Positions 23,901-32,923 of a DNA stretch of 64,000 nucleotides are shown here, piece after piece. Made by a program: the position numbers and the translations under genes. The stretch lies in contig NZ_BMVE01000020.1 of assembly GCF_014650555.1 (NCBI RefSeq), positions 1 to 64,000 on the forward strand. Reading direction: 5' to 3'. The number at the start of each line of letters is the position of its first letter. Position 1 is the stretch's first letter. The DNA comes from Streptomyces goshikiensis. GTDB taxonomy: Bacteria; Actinomycetota; Actinomycetes; Streptomycetales; Streptomycetaceae. The notes below the pieces were generated by a model. It searched no databases, was not told the origin of the DNA, and saw only the letters and a program-made list of their open reading frames with translations.

Positions 23901-24734
23901 TCAGCGCAGGCCGGCGAACAGATCGTTCTCGGGCACGGCCGCGCCGGTGGAGTCCTTGACACGTACGAAGGTCTCCATGCCCATCAACTCGCCGAACCTC
24001 TCCTTGCCCATCTTGAGGAAGAAGATGTTCTCGCCCTGACTGGCGTGCGCGGCCAGCGCATCGAACTTCTGACCGCTGAACGCGGTGGTGTCCACCCACG
24101 TGGTGATCTCATCGTCGGGGAGGCCGATCTCGGCCATCGCGGCGGCCTCGGCGGGATCCGGCTCGGGCATGTCCTCATGGAACTCGCGCAGGATCTCCCC
24201 GAACCGCTGCATCGCCGAACGGGGCATCGTCGTCCAGTACACCTTCGGCGTCAGCGCGGTCATCTCCAGCGCCGCCATCGTGATCCGGTGGGCCTGGATG
24301 TGGTCGGGGTGGCCGTAGAAGCCGTTCTCGTCATAGGTGACGACCACATCGGGCCTGTAGTGCCGCATGAGTTCGGCAAGCCGGGCGGCGCCTTCCTCCA
24401 CGGAGGTCTGCCAGAAGGATCCGGGCGCGTCGTTGCTCGGCCAGCCCATCATCCCGGAGTCCGCGTAGTCCAGCGTTTCCAGATCGCTGATCTTGAGGAC
24501 GTCACAGCTCGCTTCGAGTTCTTGACGGCGCATCGAGGCGACGGTCGCCGAATCGTGCCCGGGATCGCCCGGCTTGACACCCCCCGGTCCGTCACCGCAA
24601 CGGCCGTCGGTACACGTCACGAGAACCGTGCGGATGCCTTCCGCCGCGTACCGAGCGAGGACCCCGCCCGTTCCGGTGGCCTCGTCGTCGGGGTGGGCGT
24701 GTACTGCCATGAGCGTCAAGCGACGGTCAGTCAT
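23901..24734 (-). CDS. PIG-L family deacetylase
   Basis: 277 residues from ATG 24734. The metal-binding motif MAVHAHPDDEATGTGG lies at residues 9-24 and the second site at YGHPDHIQAHRITMAA; DVVVTYDENGFYGH between them is also conserved. This is the LmbE/PIG-L fold, which in actinobacteria includes MshB (deacetylates GlcNAc-inositol in mycothiol synthesis) and Mca (cleaves mycothiol conjugates in detoxification). Residue details do not let me choose: it is similar in length to Mca but has no linked mycothiol gene. Another possibility is tailoring of a sugar-containing natural product. Confidence 0.85.
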   Translation of the reverse strand: MTDRRLTLMAVHAHPDDEATGTGGVLARYAAEGIRTVLVTCTDGRCGDGPGGVKPGDPGHDSATVASMRRQELEASCDVLKISDLETLDYADSGMMGWPSNDAPGSFWQTSVEEGAARLAELMRHYRPDVVVTYDENGFYGHPDHIQAHRITMAALEMTALTPKVYWTTMPRSAMQRFGEILREFHEDMPEPDPAEAAAMAEIGLPDDEITTWVDTTAFSGQKFDALAAHASQGENIFFLKMGKERFGELMGMETFVRVKDSTGAAVPENDLFAGLR

Positions 24735-24947
24735 GAAACAGTCCTCCTGCGGAAATACGTCTTGGTCCAAGTGTGCGGCGGGCGTACCGCGATCCTGGGG
24801 CCTGATCCTGGTGGTACGGACGACCTCGTGGCCTCCGCGTTCCCCACCTGTACGGCGCGGGTCCCCCAGTCGATGCAACCGCGCCGGCCCGATCAGCTGT
24901 TCCCGACACGGCCGATTGGCCTTCAGGAATTGATCAGGCGACGAGCG

Positions 24948-24978
24948 CCGTGACCAGCTGCTCAGGTCACGGCGTTTT
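24948..24978 (+). terminator. Hairpin with T-tract
   Basis: Eight-bp stem CCGTGACC / GGTCACGG, nine-base loop, followed by CGTTTT on the + strand. It straddles the end of the leftward MFS gene, so its user is uncertain. Confidence 0.35.
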
Positions 24979-26544
24979 GAGCTGCTGCCCCGAAGTACCG
25001 GCGGGCGACGAGCCGCCGCTTGCGTCCTGCGCCGCTGCTCTCGGTCGAATCCGGGAGGTCGGCCGCCATTGGGGCGCCGCCTGCGCTCGGGTGCCCTCCA
25101 GCGGCGACATCCCGAACCATTCCGCCCGGGCGCGCGCCGCCCGTTGCTCCTGGCCTCGCGCCGCGGCGAGCCACTCTTCTTTCGCTGCGGCTGGCGCACC
25201 CGCCGGAGACGTATTCCGGACCGCCTGACGGCCGGGGCCGCCAACAACGGGCGCGTAGGTGTCTCTTTCGTGCGGAGGGAGACTGACGTGGTGCTTCCGG
25301 TGCTGTCTCGTGCGCCGGTGGCGGCCGCGGGGGCTGGTGGTTCCAAGGTTGCGGCGGGCGAGGGTGAGGATGGTCAGCGCGGTGGCGGCGCCGGCGGCGG
25401 GGAGCGCGGCGAGCACGTAGAGGCGCGTGGCGAGGGCTGCGGCGAGCGCGGTCCCGGCGGCCTGGCCGGTGCCGACGGACAGGATCAGCCAGGCGTACGC
25501 CTCGGTGGTACGAGAAGGGGGAGCGAGGACGTCCACGGTGTGGAAGCCGTTGGTAATGATCAAGGTGAAGAACAGCCCCGGGATCGCCGTGAAGACGATG
25601 GCCGTACTGGGGTCGGGCTGGGTCAGCAGGGGCATCCAGCCCAGGAGGAACAGGGCGCTGGTCGTGATGAGCTGGGTGGCGGGCGTACCGGGCCGCGCTC
25701 GGCGGGCGTAGATCAGGCTGCCCAGGAGGCTGCCGGTGGAGAACGCGGCGGGGAGCACTCCGGAGAACATGGCCAGCCCGTGGGTGCCGGCCATGCCCGC
25801 AGCCCACACGTTCATCGCTCCGAACGCGAACCCCGTTCCCGCCAACGCGGTGAACAGCTGGATCAGGCCGGTGCTCATCAGCCGTCCACTCCCGGCCGCC
25901 CCCTCGGCGGCGGGGGAACGCCAGGCCTGCGACGGTGCGGAGGTCAGGACGACCGCCGTGCCCACGAGCCCGAGGGCAGCGGTCGTGGTCAAGGCGCTGT
26001 CGGGCCCGTGCGCGGTCGCAAGCCACGAGGCGAGCAGGGGGCCGACGATGTAGAGGAGCCCCTGTGAGCCGGTGTCGAGGGCCTGGACGACCCGGCGCCG
26101 CCCGAGGTCGGGCAGGACCGTCGGCCAGAGCGCTCGTAGCCCTGCTTCCAGCGGCGGTGTGAACAGACCCGCGAACCCCACCACGGCGGTCACCACCGTC
26201 GGCTGGCCGCCCGCCCCGATCAGGGGGAGCGAGGCCAGGCAACCGGCGTTGACCAGTACCGCCGGCGCCGACACGCGGGCCTGGCCATGGCGGTCCATCA
26301 GCCTTCCCTTGACCGGCTGGGAGAGCCCGGACGCCAGCCCGTACAGCGCTGCGAGCATTCCGGCGAAGGCGAGCGACCCGCCGCCGCCGGTGATCCACAG
26401 GACGAGTCCCACGGGAACCATGCTGTTGGGCAGGCGCCCGGTCAGGGTGCCGGCGAGCAGGCGGACGACGTGTCGGCTGCCCAGCACGGCGCCGTATGTG
26501 GCGGTCGGCGAGGCAGTGGCAGGCGGGTGATCGGCCAGGGTCAA
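24967..26544 (-). CDS. MFS transporter with long hydrophilic tail
   Basis: About 525 residues if started at TTG 26544; GTG 26487 is the main alternative, and the upstream part of the open frame is noise. Twelve hydrophobic segments fill the first ~400 residues, with motif-A-like SQPVKGRLMDRHGQARVSAP after helix 2. A tail of about 125 hydrophilic residues follows, including EEWLAAARGQEQRAARARAE, unusual for this subfamily, which normally stops soon after the last helix. The tail may be a natural extension or the result of a lost stop codon joining another coding remnant. Substrate unknown. Confidence 0.75.
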   Translation of the reverse strand: MTLADHPPATASPTATYGAVLGSRHVVRLLAGTLTGRLPNSMVPVGLVLWITGGGGSLAFAGMLAALYGLASGLSQPVKGRLMDRHGQARVSAPAVLVNAGCLASLPLIGAGGQPTVVTAVVGFAGLFTPPLEAGLRALWPTVLPDLGRRRVVQALDTGSQGLLYIVGPLLASWLATAHGPDSALTTTAALGLVGTAVVLTSAPSQAWRSPAAEGAAGSGRLMSTGLIQLFTALAGTGFAFGAMNVWAAGMAGTHGLAMFSGVLPAAFSTGSLLGSLIYARRARPGTPATQLITTSALFLLGWMPLLTQPDPSTAIVFTAIPGLFFTLIITNGFHTVDVLAPPSRTTEAYAWLILSVGTGQAAGTALAAALATRLYVLAALPAAGAATALTILTLARRNLGTTSPRGRHRRTRQHRKHHVSLPPHERDTYAPVVGGPGRQAVRNTSPAGAPAAAKEEWLAAARGQEQRAARARAEWFGMSPLEGTRAQAAPQWRPTSRIRPRAAAQDASGGSSPAGTSGQQLKTP

Positions 26545-26944
26545 CAGGGCGGGGCTTTCCGTCAGTGGGCGTGCGAGGTGGGGTTGGGGCCGGGCCGGCC
26601 ACGGGCACGGTGCCGACGGAGGAGGGGGGAGGCGTGGGCAGGCGGAGCGTAACCCGGAGCCGCCCGGCCATCGCAGAACTTGTGATCTTCCGACAAGACT
26701 GTGGGGGCGGTCGCCGCTGCGGACTCGACAGGGTGTCGCGAAGTGGCACGAATGGAACGCGGGATCAGAACTCCCGCTGCCGGTAGCGTGGTTGGACTGG
26801 CACGGCGACGGACCTGACTCGCACTCGGGCGGTTCGCAGGGCCGCGGGCGGAAGAGGTCCGCGTGATCGTCGGCCGGCCATGCGATTGACTGTGCCCGCA
26901 CTGATCGAACGATGCGGCCGGCGAACGCCAGGGGAGCCAAGCAG
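26545..26944. other. Intergenic region between divergent genes
   Basis: About 400 bases with no convincing gene. It must hold both promoters. I see GGGGAG at 26930-26935 as ribosome-binding site for the rightward gene, and no clear operator. Confidence 0.4.
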
Positions 26945-28075
26945 TTGCAGAACGATGACACACCGCTGATACCGGACGCGGCGTCGCTGGAGGAAAGGCT
27001 GGATACGAGGCACTTGCGGGCCGAGGGCGGGATGGAACCGTTCGATGCCGACGAGGTCTATGGGGAACGCTGTCCCGACGACGACTCCCCGCCCACGGAC
27101 CTCTGCTCCACCGTGGCCACGCGGCACGAGGGGCTGATCGCCGAGTCGGGCGGCGAAGCCCTGGGATCGACCGACGACGCCCGGCTTGTCGGGGTTGGGG
27201 CAGTGATCGAGGTCATGCAGCACGGCGCGTTCAGTGTGAACGGCGTCGGCTTGGAGTGCAGGCCGTTCCCGTTGAGCTTCAGCCTCCGCGAGGTCGAAGG
27301 GGTGTGGAAGGTGGCCGCGGGCGCGGCCCAAGCGTGCGAGGTGGCCGACCTGCTCGTGGCCGTGGCGAACGATGCGGTCGCGGTGGTGTCGCTGGAGAGC
27401 AACTCCTACCTGGACGAGGAGTGGCGGACGCAGCAGCCGTCGCTGATCGCTGCCGAGCTCGGCGTGCCGTGCAGGGTTCACCCCCTCGGATCCTGGGCGT
27501 CCGGCACCTACGGCCTCGGGGAGGAACTCGTGCTGATGGACCGCGACCAGCTGCCCCGTCTCCTCGACGACACCTTGTCACCGTACGAGCTGACGCTCAT
27601 CGACCTGCCCTCCGACGCGACCCCGGAGCAGCTCGACGAACTCGCTCTCGTGCTGGGCACGACCGGTTTCGACGAGCCGCTCCTGAACCGACTGGAAGGC
27701 TCCGAGGTCTGGTTCTCGGGTCACGACGACTGCTACGTGCTGCTGGAAACCCGAGACCCCGCACTGCCCGCCGCAGTCCTGGCGCGGCTGCTGGCCCTGC
27801 TGGCGGGCTCCGCCCTCGGCGAACTCACGAAGGCCCCCACCTCCCGCGTTCCCGAGCCCGGGTCGTGGCTGGCCGAGCGGCTGATCGCCACGGCACCTCA
27901 CTGGATCGGCGTCCTGGGCGGGGTCAGCGAGGAGTTGGTGACAATCGAGCTGGCCGCCCTGCCAGAGCCGTGGCGGCTGGGCGTCCCCTTCCCGAAGCGG
28001 GCCGACCTGACGGCGACTCTCGACGTACGCCATGGCACCTGGCGAATCGCTTCCGCTGGGTGGAGTAACCCCTAG
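26945..28075 (+). CDS. Hypothetical protein, ~376 aa
   Basis: 376 residues from TTG 26945, preferred because GGGGAG lies ten bases upstream; ATG 26912 in the same frame would add eleven residues but has no such site. The protein is acidic and soluble, with no signal or membrane segment. The middle part (FSVNGVGLECRPFPLSFSLR, DLLVAVANDAVAVVSLESNS) and the C-terminal part (LLNRLEGSEVWFSGHDDCYV) look like two alpha/beta domains. No catalytic motif or family recognised. Codon use is normal for the genome. Single gene. Confidence 0.65.
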   Translation: MQNDDTPLIPDAASLEERLDTRHLRAEGGMEPFDADEVYGERCPDDDSPPTDLCSTVATRHEGLIAESGGEALGSTDDARLVGVGAVIEVMQHGAFSVNGVGLECRPFPLSFSLREVEGVWKVAAGAAQACEVADLLVAVANDAVAVVSLESNSYLDEEWRTQQPSLIAAELGVPCRVHPLGSWASGTYGLGEELVLMDRDQLPRLLDDTLSPYELTLIDLPSDATPEQLDELALVLGTTGFDEPLLNRLEGSEVWFSGHDDCYVLLETRDPALPAAVLARLLALLAGSALGELTKAPTSRVPEPGSWLAERLIATAPHWIGVLGGVSEELVTIELAALPEPWRLGVPFPKRADLTATLDVRHGTWRIASAGWSNP

Positions 28076-28217
28076 CCGGCATCCGTCCTGCTGGAGGGGG
28101 ACAGGCAGCCGGGGCCGGGCGTGGCCGCACACCGGGGCGTCGGCTCTCAAGGAAGGTGGGCGACTGCGCGTCCCGCGCCTCGATGCTCCCCACGCCCACG
28201 CCGGAAGGAAGACCCCG

Positions 28218-29327
28218 ATGCCCAATCGAGCCGCCGTCACCCAGCAGGCCGCCTGTTGCCTCGGTGGAGCCGCCCTCGTTCTCTCCCTCGCCGGTCCGCA
28301 CGCTTCCGCGGCCACGGCATCCGGCCCCCACGCCGGCGACGTACGAGTGCCGTGCAGTACGCCCTCCCTGATCTCCGCGATCCAGACCGCGAACGGCGGC
28401 AACGACAGCCGGCTGATCCTGGCCTCGCACTGCACCTATCACCTGACCAGCGCCTACGCCGGCCAGGACGGTCTGCCGGCCATCACCAAACGGATCACCG
28501 TCCTGGGCAACGGCGCCACCATCCAGCGTGACCCGTCGGCATCCGGCTCGTTCCGGATCCTCGACGTGGCCTCGGGCGGGAACCTGGAAGTGCACAAGCT
28601 GACCGTCAAGGGCGGGGCGATCACCGGGCAGCCCGAGTTCGGCGCGGGGATCCGAGTTCAACTCGGTGGCCGTCTGAAGCTGGAGAACAGCCGGGTGAGC
28701 CAGAACTCCTCCGAGCGGAACGGCGGCGGGGTGGCCGTGTTCGGTACCGCCACCATCAACAACTCCGAACTGGTCAACAACACGGCGACGTTCGGCGCCG
28801 GCCTGGTCCAGTTCGGCAGCACGGCCCAGACCACGATCACCAAGTCCTCGGTCCGGTTCAACGTGGCGAGCTTCGACGGCGGCGGCCTGGAGTTCGGCGA
28901 AGGCACCGCCACCGTCAGGGACAGCCACGTCGATGACAACACCGCGACGTTGGGTGACGGCGGCGGCGGTATCTACAGCGGCGCCGATCTGAAAGTCATC
29001 GGCTCTACCGTCGACCGCAACACCGCCGGCGTCACGTCGAACCAGCCGGGAGGCGGAGGCATCTTCAACTACGGTCCGCTCTTCCTCGGGGAGGCATCCG
29101 TCAGCAACAACACGGTCACCGGTGGTGCGGCCAAGGGCGGGGGCGTCTACAACCAGGGCGGGAACGTCACCCTGTCGAACGCGCGGATCACCGGAAACTC
29201 CGCCGCCGTCGCTCCGGGAGGTGTGTGGACCGACACGCAGTGGGACATCCGGCGTTCGCAGATCAGCAACAACACGCCGACCAACTGCCAGGGCAGTCCC
29301 GTCATTCCTACAGGCTGCGTGAACTGA
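28218..29327 (+). CDS. Secreted right-handed beta-helix protein
   Basis: 369 residues from ATG 28218 with GGAAGG upstream; the longer open frame is noise. A signal peptide (ACCLGGAALVLSLAGPHASA, cleavage after ASA) leads into a polymorphic-outer-membrane/pectate-lyase-like beta-helix: repeated rungs such as NGGGVAVFGTATINNSELVN, SFDGGGLEFGEGTATVRDSH and GGGGIYSGADLKVIGSTVDR, each with an NNTA-type asparagine ladder. The protein ends with a Cys pair (NCQGS...TGCVN) likely closing the helix. Catalytic residues of polysaccharide lyases are not recognisable, so an adhesive or structural role is as likely as an enzyme. Confidence 0.82.
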   Translation: MPNRAAVTQQAACCLGGAALVLSLAGPHASAATASGPHAGDVRVPCSTPSLISAIQTANGGNDSRLILASHCTYHLTSAYAGQDGLPAITKRITVLGNGATIQRDPSASGSFRILDVASGGNLEVHKLTVKGGAITGQPEFGAGIRVQLGGRLKLENSRVSQNSSERNGGGVAVFGTATINNSELVNNTATFGAGLVQFGSTAQTTITKSSVRFNVASFDGGGLEFGEGTATVRDSHVDDNTATLGDGGGGIYSGADLKVIGSTVDRNTAGVTSNQPGGGGIFNYGPLFLGEASVSNNTVTGGAAKGGGVYNQGGNVTLSNARITGNSAAVAPGGVWTDTQWDIRRSQISNNTPTNCQGSPVIPTGCVN

Positions 29328-29351
29328 CCTGAAGGCGGAGCGCCGGGATCG

Positions 29352-30035
29352 TCAGCAGGGCGGAAGCGGTATCACGTCCGGCTGGTGTTCCCGGGACGCC
29401 TGGAGCCGGCAGTGCACATCGACGATTCCTTCGACCGACCGGGTGAGATGTTCGGCCATCGGGATCACGTCGCGGTCGCGGACCTGACCAGTCAGGGTGG
29501 CGATGCCCTGGGAGACGGTGACGCGCACGGTCTTGTGGGACAGGGGGAAGAGGCGCTCGACGACCTCGTGCCGGATCTCGGCCGTCAGTTCCTCGTCGGT
29601 GCGGAGGAAGACCTTGAGGAGATCGGCGCGGCTGACCATGCCCTGGAGCGTGCCGTCGGCGTCGACCACCGGGAGCCGCTTGACGTGACGGTCCGCCATG
29701 AGGCGAGCGGCCCGGGGCAGGGTGGCGTCCGGGCGGATCGTGACCGCGGGGGCCGTCATCAGCTCCTCGGCCCGCGTGGAGCCGGCCTTGGTGGTGTCGC
29801 CGAGGCGGCGCATCTGCTCGACCAGTCCGGGGCCGTGCTCGTGGAACTCCTCCTTGGGGAGGAGGTCGGCCTCGGAGACCACGCCGACGACGCGGCCCTC
29901 GCCCTCGATGACGGGGAGGGCGGTGACCTTCCACTGCTTCATTGCGGCGGCGATGTCCTTGAAGCCGGTCGAGGGGGTGACCGCGATGACTCTGCTGCTC
30001 ATCACGTCTGCGACGGTGTACGGGGTGGAGGTCAT
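29352..30035 (-). CDS. CBS-pair plus BON domain protein
   Basis: 227 residues from ATG 30035. Two CBS domains: the first is VADVMSSRVIAVTPSTGFKD with GRVVGVVSEADLLPKEE, the second AEELMTAPAVTIRPDATLPR with VKRLPVVDADGTLQGMVSRA. A BON domain follows (VRVTVSQGIATLTGQVRDRD). CBS pairs bind adenosyl ligands such as AMP or ATP; BON domains bind membranes or proteins. DevR/OsdR regulons often contain these proteins, and a tandem GGRCCG palindrome sits about 200 bases upstream. A close paralogue lies at 39779-40420 and half of a third at 35408-35840. Confidence 0.88.
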   Translation of the reverse strand: MTSTPYTVADVMSSRVIAVTPSTGFKDIAAAMKQWKVTALPVIEGEGRVVGVVSEADLLPKEEFHEHGPGLVEQMRRLGDTTKAGSTRAEELMTAPAVTIRPDATLPRAARLMADRHVKRLPVVDADGTLQGMVSRADLLKVFLRTDEELTAEIRHEVVERLFPLSHKTVRVTVSQGIATLTGQVRDRDVIPMAEHLTRSVEGIVDVHCRLQASREHQPDVIPLPPC

Positions 30036-30207
30036 GGCGAGTCCTCAGGGTGCGTGGAGGAGCGGGGATGCCGCTGTCGTAAGGGGCGAACAGGCCGAGG
30101 ACCTCGACGGCCCTGCCCCGCCCTCGCCGCGAGGACGCCGTGCCTGCCGCTCATGGCGTGCCGCCGATCCCTCGTCCTCACCCTGCCTCGCCGGGTACGG
30201 CACCAGG

Positions 30208-30245
30208 AGGGCCGCGAGGGCCGGACCGAGGGGCCGTCCGGCCCC
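30208..30245 (-). promoter_or_regulatory. Tandem DevR/OsdR-like boxes upstream of CBS-BON gene
   Basis: GGGGCCGTCCGGCCCC (30230-30245) is a perfect inverted repeat apart from the central pair. A weaker copy AGGGCCGCGAGGGCCG (30208-30223) lies 22 bp away centre to centre. Confidence 0.55.
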
Positions 30246-30247
30246 GG

Positions 30248-31666
30248 TCAGCGGACCAGGACGGCCTCGCCGGACCTGGGTACGACGGCCGTCCATCCCA
30301 GCTCGTGGTCGATGCGCTCCCGCAGGGTCTCGGCCGCGGTCTCCTCGCCGTGGACGAGGTAGGTGGTGTGCGGGGGCGGGGCTGCGCGCAGCCAGTCGAT
30401 GATCTGGTCGGCATCCGCGTGTGCCGAGAAATGCGGTACGTCGGCCACCTCGGCGCGCACGGGGACGTACTCGCCGAACATCTTCAGCGTGCGGGCGCCG
30501 TCGACCAGGTCGCGGGCGCGGGTGCCCTCGGCGGCGAAACCAACGATCACAACGGCATTGCGGGGGTCGGGCAGGATCCGGTGGAGGTGGTGCAGGACGC
30601 GGCCTCCGGTGGCCATGCCCGCGGAGGACACGATGACGGCGGGCCCGGTGCTGTGGTTGATGTCGATCGACTCCTGGACGGTCCGCGCCGCCAGGAAGGG
30701 CTCCGGGCTGATCGCCGCCTCGCCTCCTGCCGCGATCTCGGGCCGTAGCTCCGGGGAGCGGCTGCGCAGGGCGTCGCGGTACACGTCCAGCGCGGCCAGA
30801 GCCATGGGGCTGTCGACGTAGACGGGAACGTGGCGGGGCAGCGTGCCGTCGCCGCGCAGGCCGGCGAGCTCGTGAAGGACCACCTCGGTGCGGTCGATCG
30901 CGAAGGCGGGGATGACGACGGTGCCGCCGCGGGACAGTGCCCGCGCGAGCACGGAGGCGAATGCGCGCCGCGCGCTCTCGTGGTCGTGCCGGCGGTTGCC
31001 GTACGTCGATTCCACCAGCAGGACATCGGCCCCGGAGAACGGTTCGGGTGGCAGCAGGAGCGGGTGTCCAGGGCGGCCGAGATCGCCGCTGACGGCGAGG
31101 GAGTGGCCGTCCTCCAGTGTGAGGCGGGCCCAGGCGGAACCGAGGATGTGGCCGCCGTGGTGGAGGGCGAGCCCGGTGCCGGCCATGATCTCGATCTCGC
31201 TGCCGACCGGTACGGGGTCGAAGAACTCGACGGTGCGGTCGACGTCGTCATCGTCGTAGAGCGGTCGGGCGGGCCGGTGCTTGGACCAGCCGTGGTGATT
31301 GGCGTGCTCGGCGGCTTCCATCTGCAGGCGGGCGCTGTCACGAAGGACGATCTCGGCGAGGCGGGCGGTGGCCGCGCTGGTCAGGATCGGGCCGCGGAAG
31401 CCGTGCCGTACCAAGCGGGGGAGGTACCCGCAGTGGTCCAGGTGGGCGTGCGTGACGACGACGGCGTGGATGTCGCGGGCGTCGCAGGGCAGCTTGTCCC
31501 AGTTGCGGCGGCGCAGGTCCGCGACACCCTGGAAGAGGCCGCAGTCGACGAGGATCCGGGCGTGGTCGCTCTCGATCAGGAACTTGCTGCCGGTGACCGT
31601 CCGGACACCGCCGAGGAACCTCAGCAACGCCGGGCGGGAGCCGGGAGGTGGGGCCGACCGGGACAT
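30248..31666 (-). CDS. Beta-CASP metallo-beta-lactamase (RNA-processing exonuclease-like)
   Basis: 472 residues from ATG 31666 with GGAGGG upstream. The metallo-beta-lactamase domain has VVVTHAHLDHCGYLPRLVRH (HxHxDH zinc motif), then LHHGGHILGSAWARL and AVSGDLGRPGHPLLL. The inserted beta-CASP domain and the C-terminal RMMBL part follow, with VIVSSAGMATGGRVLHHL and VPHFSAHADADQIIDWL. This is the YSH1/CPSF-like family that cleaves RNA. Such genes recur in bacterial stress regulons beside universal stress proteins and phosphoketolases. It is divergent from the alcohol dehydrogenase, with boxes in the shared gap. Confidence 0.9.
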   Translation of the reverse strand: MSRSAPPPGSRPALLRFLGGVRTVTGSKFLIESDHARILVDCGLFQGVADLRRRNWDKLPCDARDIHAVVVTHAHLDHCGYLPRLVRHGFRGPILTSAATARLAEIVLRDSARLQMEAAEHANHHGWSKHRPARPLYDDDDVDRTVEFFDPVPVGSEIEIMAGTGLALHHGGHILGSAWARLTLEDGHSLAVSGDLGRPGHPLLLPPEPFSGADVLLVESTYGNRRHDHESARRAFASVLARALSRGGTVVIPAFAIDRTEVVLHELAGLRGDGTLPRHVPVYVDSPMALAALDVYRDALRSRSPELRPEIAAGGEAAISPEPFLAARTVQESIDINHSTGPAVIVSSAGMATGGRVLHHLHRILPDPRNAVVIVGFAAEGTRARDLVDGARTLKMFGEYVPVRAEVADVPHFSAHADADQIIDWLRAAPPPHTTYLVHGEETAAETLRERIDHELGWTAVVPRSGEAVLVR

Positions 31667-31733
31667 GGCAGTGACCCTCCTTTCGCGGACGGGCGCCGGA
31701 TTCCACCGTCGCCTGAACCACGACGCGACAGCG

Positions 31734-31771
31734 AGAGCCCACTGGTCCCCTCGCGGGGACCGACCGGCCCA
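31734..31771. promoter_or_regulatory. Tandem DevR/OsdR-like boxes between MBL and ADH genes
   Basis: GGGACCGACCGGCCCA (31756-31771) matches GGRCCGnnCGGYCC exactly. A weaker copy AGAGCCCACTGGTCCC (31734-31749) is 22 bp away. The best box ends 70 bases before the dehydrogenase ATG. Confidence 0.6.
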
Positions 31772-31841
31772 TGCGGGACGGGGGCCCGTGGGCACAGCCT
31801 GGCGGTGACACCTTCCCGCGCAGCACAGAGAGGCCGCAGTC

Positions 31842-32918
31842 ATGAAGGCACTCGTCTTCGAAGGTCCCGGGCAGACCTCCTGGCAGGACGCCCCGGACCC
31901 CGCGATCAAGGACGCTGCCGACGCGATCATCCGGGTCGACGCCGTCACCATCTGTGGCACCGACCTGCACATCATCAAGGGCGACGTACCCGAAGTGACC
32001 CCCGGCCGGATCCTGGGCCACGAGGCCGTCGGAACCGTCGTCGAAACCGGCGGCGACGTGCGCAACGCGCGTCCCGGCGATCGCGTGCTGATCTCGTGCA
32101 TCTCCTCCTGCGGCCGCTGCCGGTTCTGCCGCGAGGGCCACTACGGTCAGTGCCGCGGGGGCGGCGGCTGGGTCCTGGGCCACACCATCGACGGAACCCA
32201 GGCGGAATACGTACGCGTCCCGTTCGCCGACCTCTCCGTCCACCCGCTCCCCAGCGCCGTGAGCAGCCACGACGCCGTACTGCTCGCCGACATCTTCCCG
32301 ACCTCCTACGAGGTGGGCGTGCTGAACGGAAACGTGCGCCCCGGGGACACGGTCGTCGTGGTCGGCGCCGGTCCCATCGGTCTGGCCGCCGTCGCCACCG
32401 CGGGGCTCTACAGCCCTGGGCGGATCATCGCCGTCGACCTGGCCGCGTCCCGGCTCACCGCCGCGCGGGACCTCGGCGCCGACGCCACCGCGAACGCGGA
32501 CGAGGAGCCCGAGCGGCTGGTGGAGGACCTGACCGACGGGCTCGGTGCGGACGTGGTCATCGAGGCCGTGGGCGTGCCCGAGGCGTTCGAGATGTGCACG
32601 CGCATGGTCCGCCCCGGCGGACGCGTCGCCAACATAGGCGTCCACGGAAAGCCCGCCACCCTGCACCTGGAAGACCTCTGGATCAAGGACGTCACCATCA
32701 CCACCGGTCTCGTCGACACCTACTCGACGCCCATGCTGCTGCGCATGATGGCCGCGGGCCGCCTCCCCGGGGCCGCGATGGTCACCCACCGCTTCGAGCT
32801 GGACCAGATGGAAGAGGCGTACGACGTCTTCTCCCACGCCGGCGAAACCGGCGCCCTCAAGGTCGTGCTCGGCGGCCCGCAGCACGACACGGTCGCCGTA
32901 CAGCCCCAGGAGCGGTGA
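31842..32918 (+). CDS. Zinc-dependent alcohol dehydrogenase
   Basis: 358 residues from ATG 31842. The medium-chain dehydrogenase fold is complete: catalytic zinc ligands C38 and the GHE motif (RILGHEAVGTVVETGG), a four-cysteine structural-zinc loop (SCGRCRFCREGHYGQC) and a Rossmann motif VVVVGAGPIGLAAVATAGLY. It would interconvert alcohols and aldehydes with NAD(P). Its stop overlaps or abuts the start of the XRE-PNPOx gene (GTGA), so they form one operon. In the S. coelicolor hypoxia regulon a dehydrogenase of this type is one of the genes controlled by OsdR. Confidence 0.92.
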   Translation: MKALVFEGPGQTSWQDAPDPAIKDAADAIIRVDAVTICGTDLHIIKGDVPEVTPGRILGHEAVGTVVETGGDVRNARPGDRVLISCISSCGRCRFCREGHYGQCRGGGGWVLGHTIDGTQAEYVRVPFADLSVHPLPSAVSSHDAVLLADIFPTSYEVGVLNGNVRPGDTVVVVGAGPIGLAAVATAGLYSPGRIIAVDLAASRLTAARDLGADATANADEEPERLVEDLTDGLGADVVIEAVGVPEAFEMCTRMVRPGGRVANIGVHGKPATLHLEDLWIKDVTITTGLVDTYSTPMLLRMMAAGRLPGAAMVTHRFELDQMEEAYDVFSHAGETGALKVVLGGPQHDTVAVQPQER

Positions 32919-32923
32919 GTACG

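Noticed and set aside
23901..24734. Naming the PIG-L enzyme MshB or Mca
   Set aside because: The HPDDE and HPDH motifs are shared by the whole family, and no linked mycothiol gene supports either choice.
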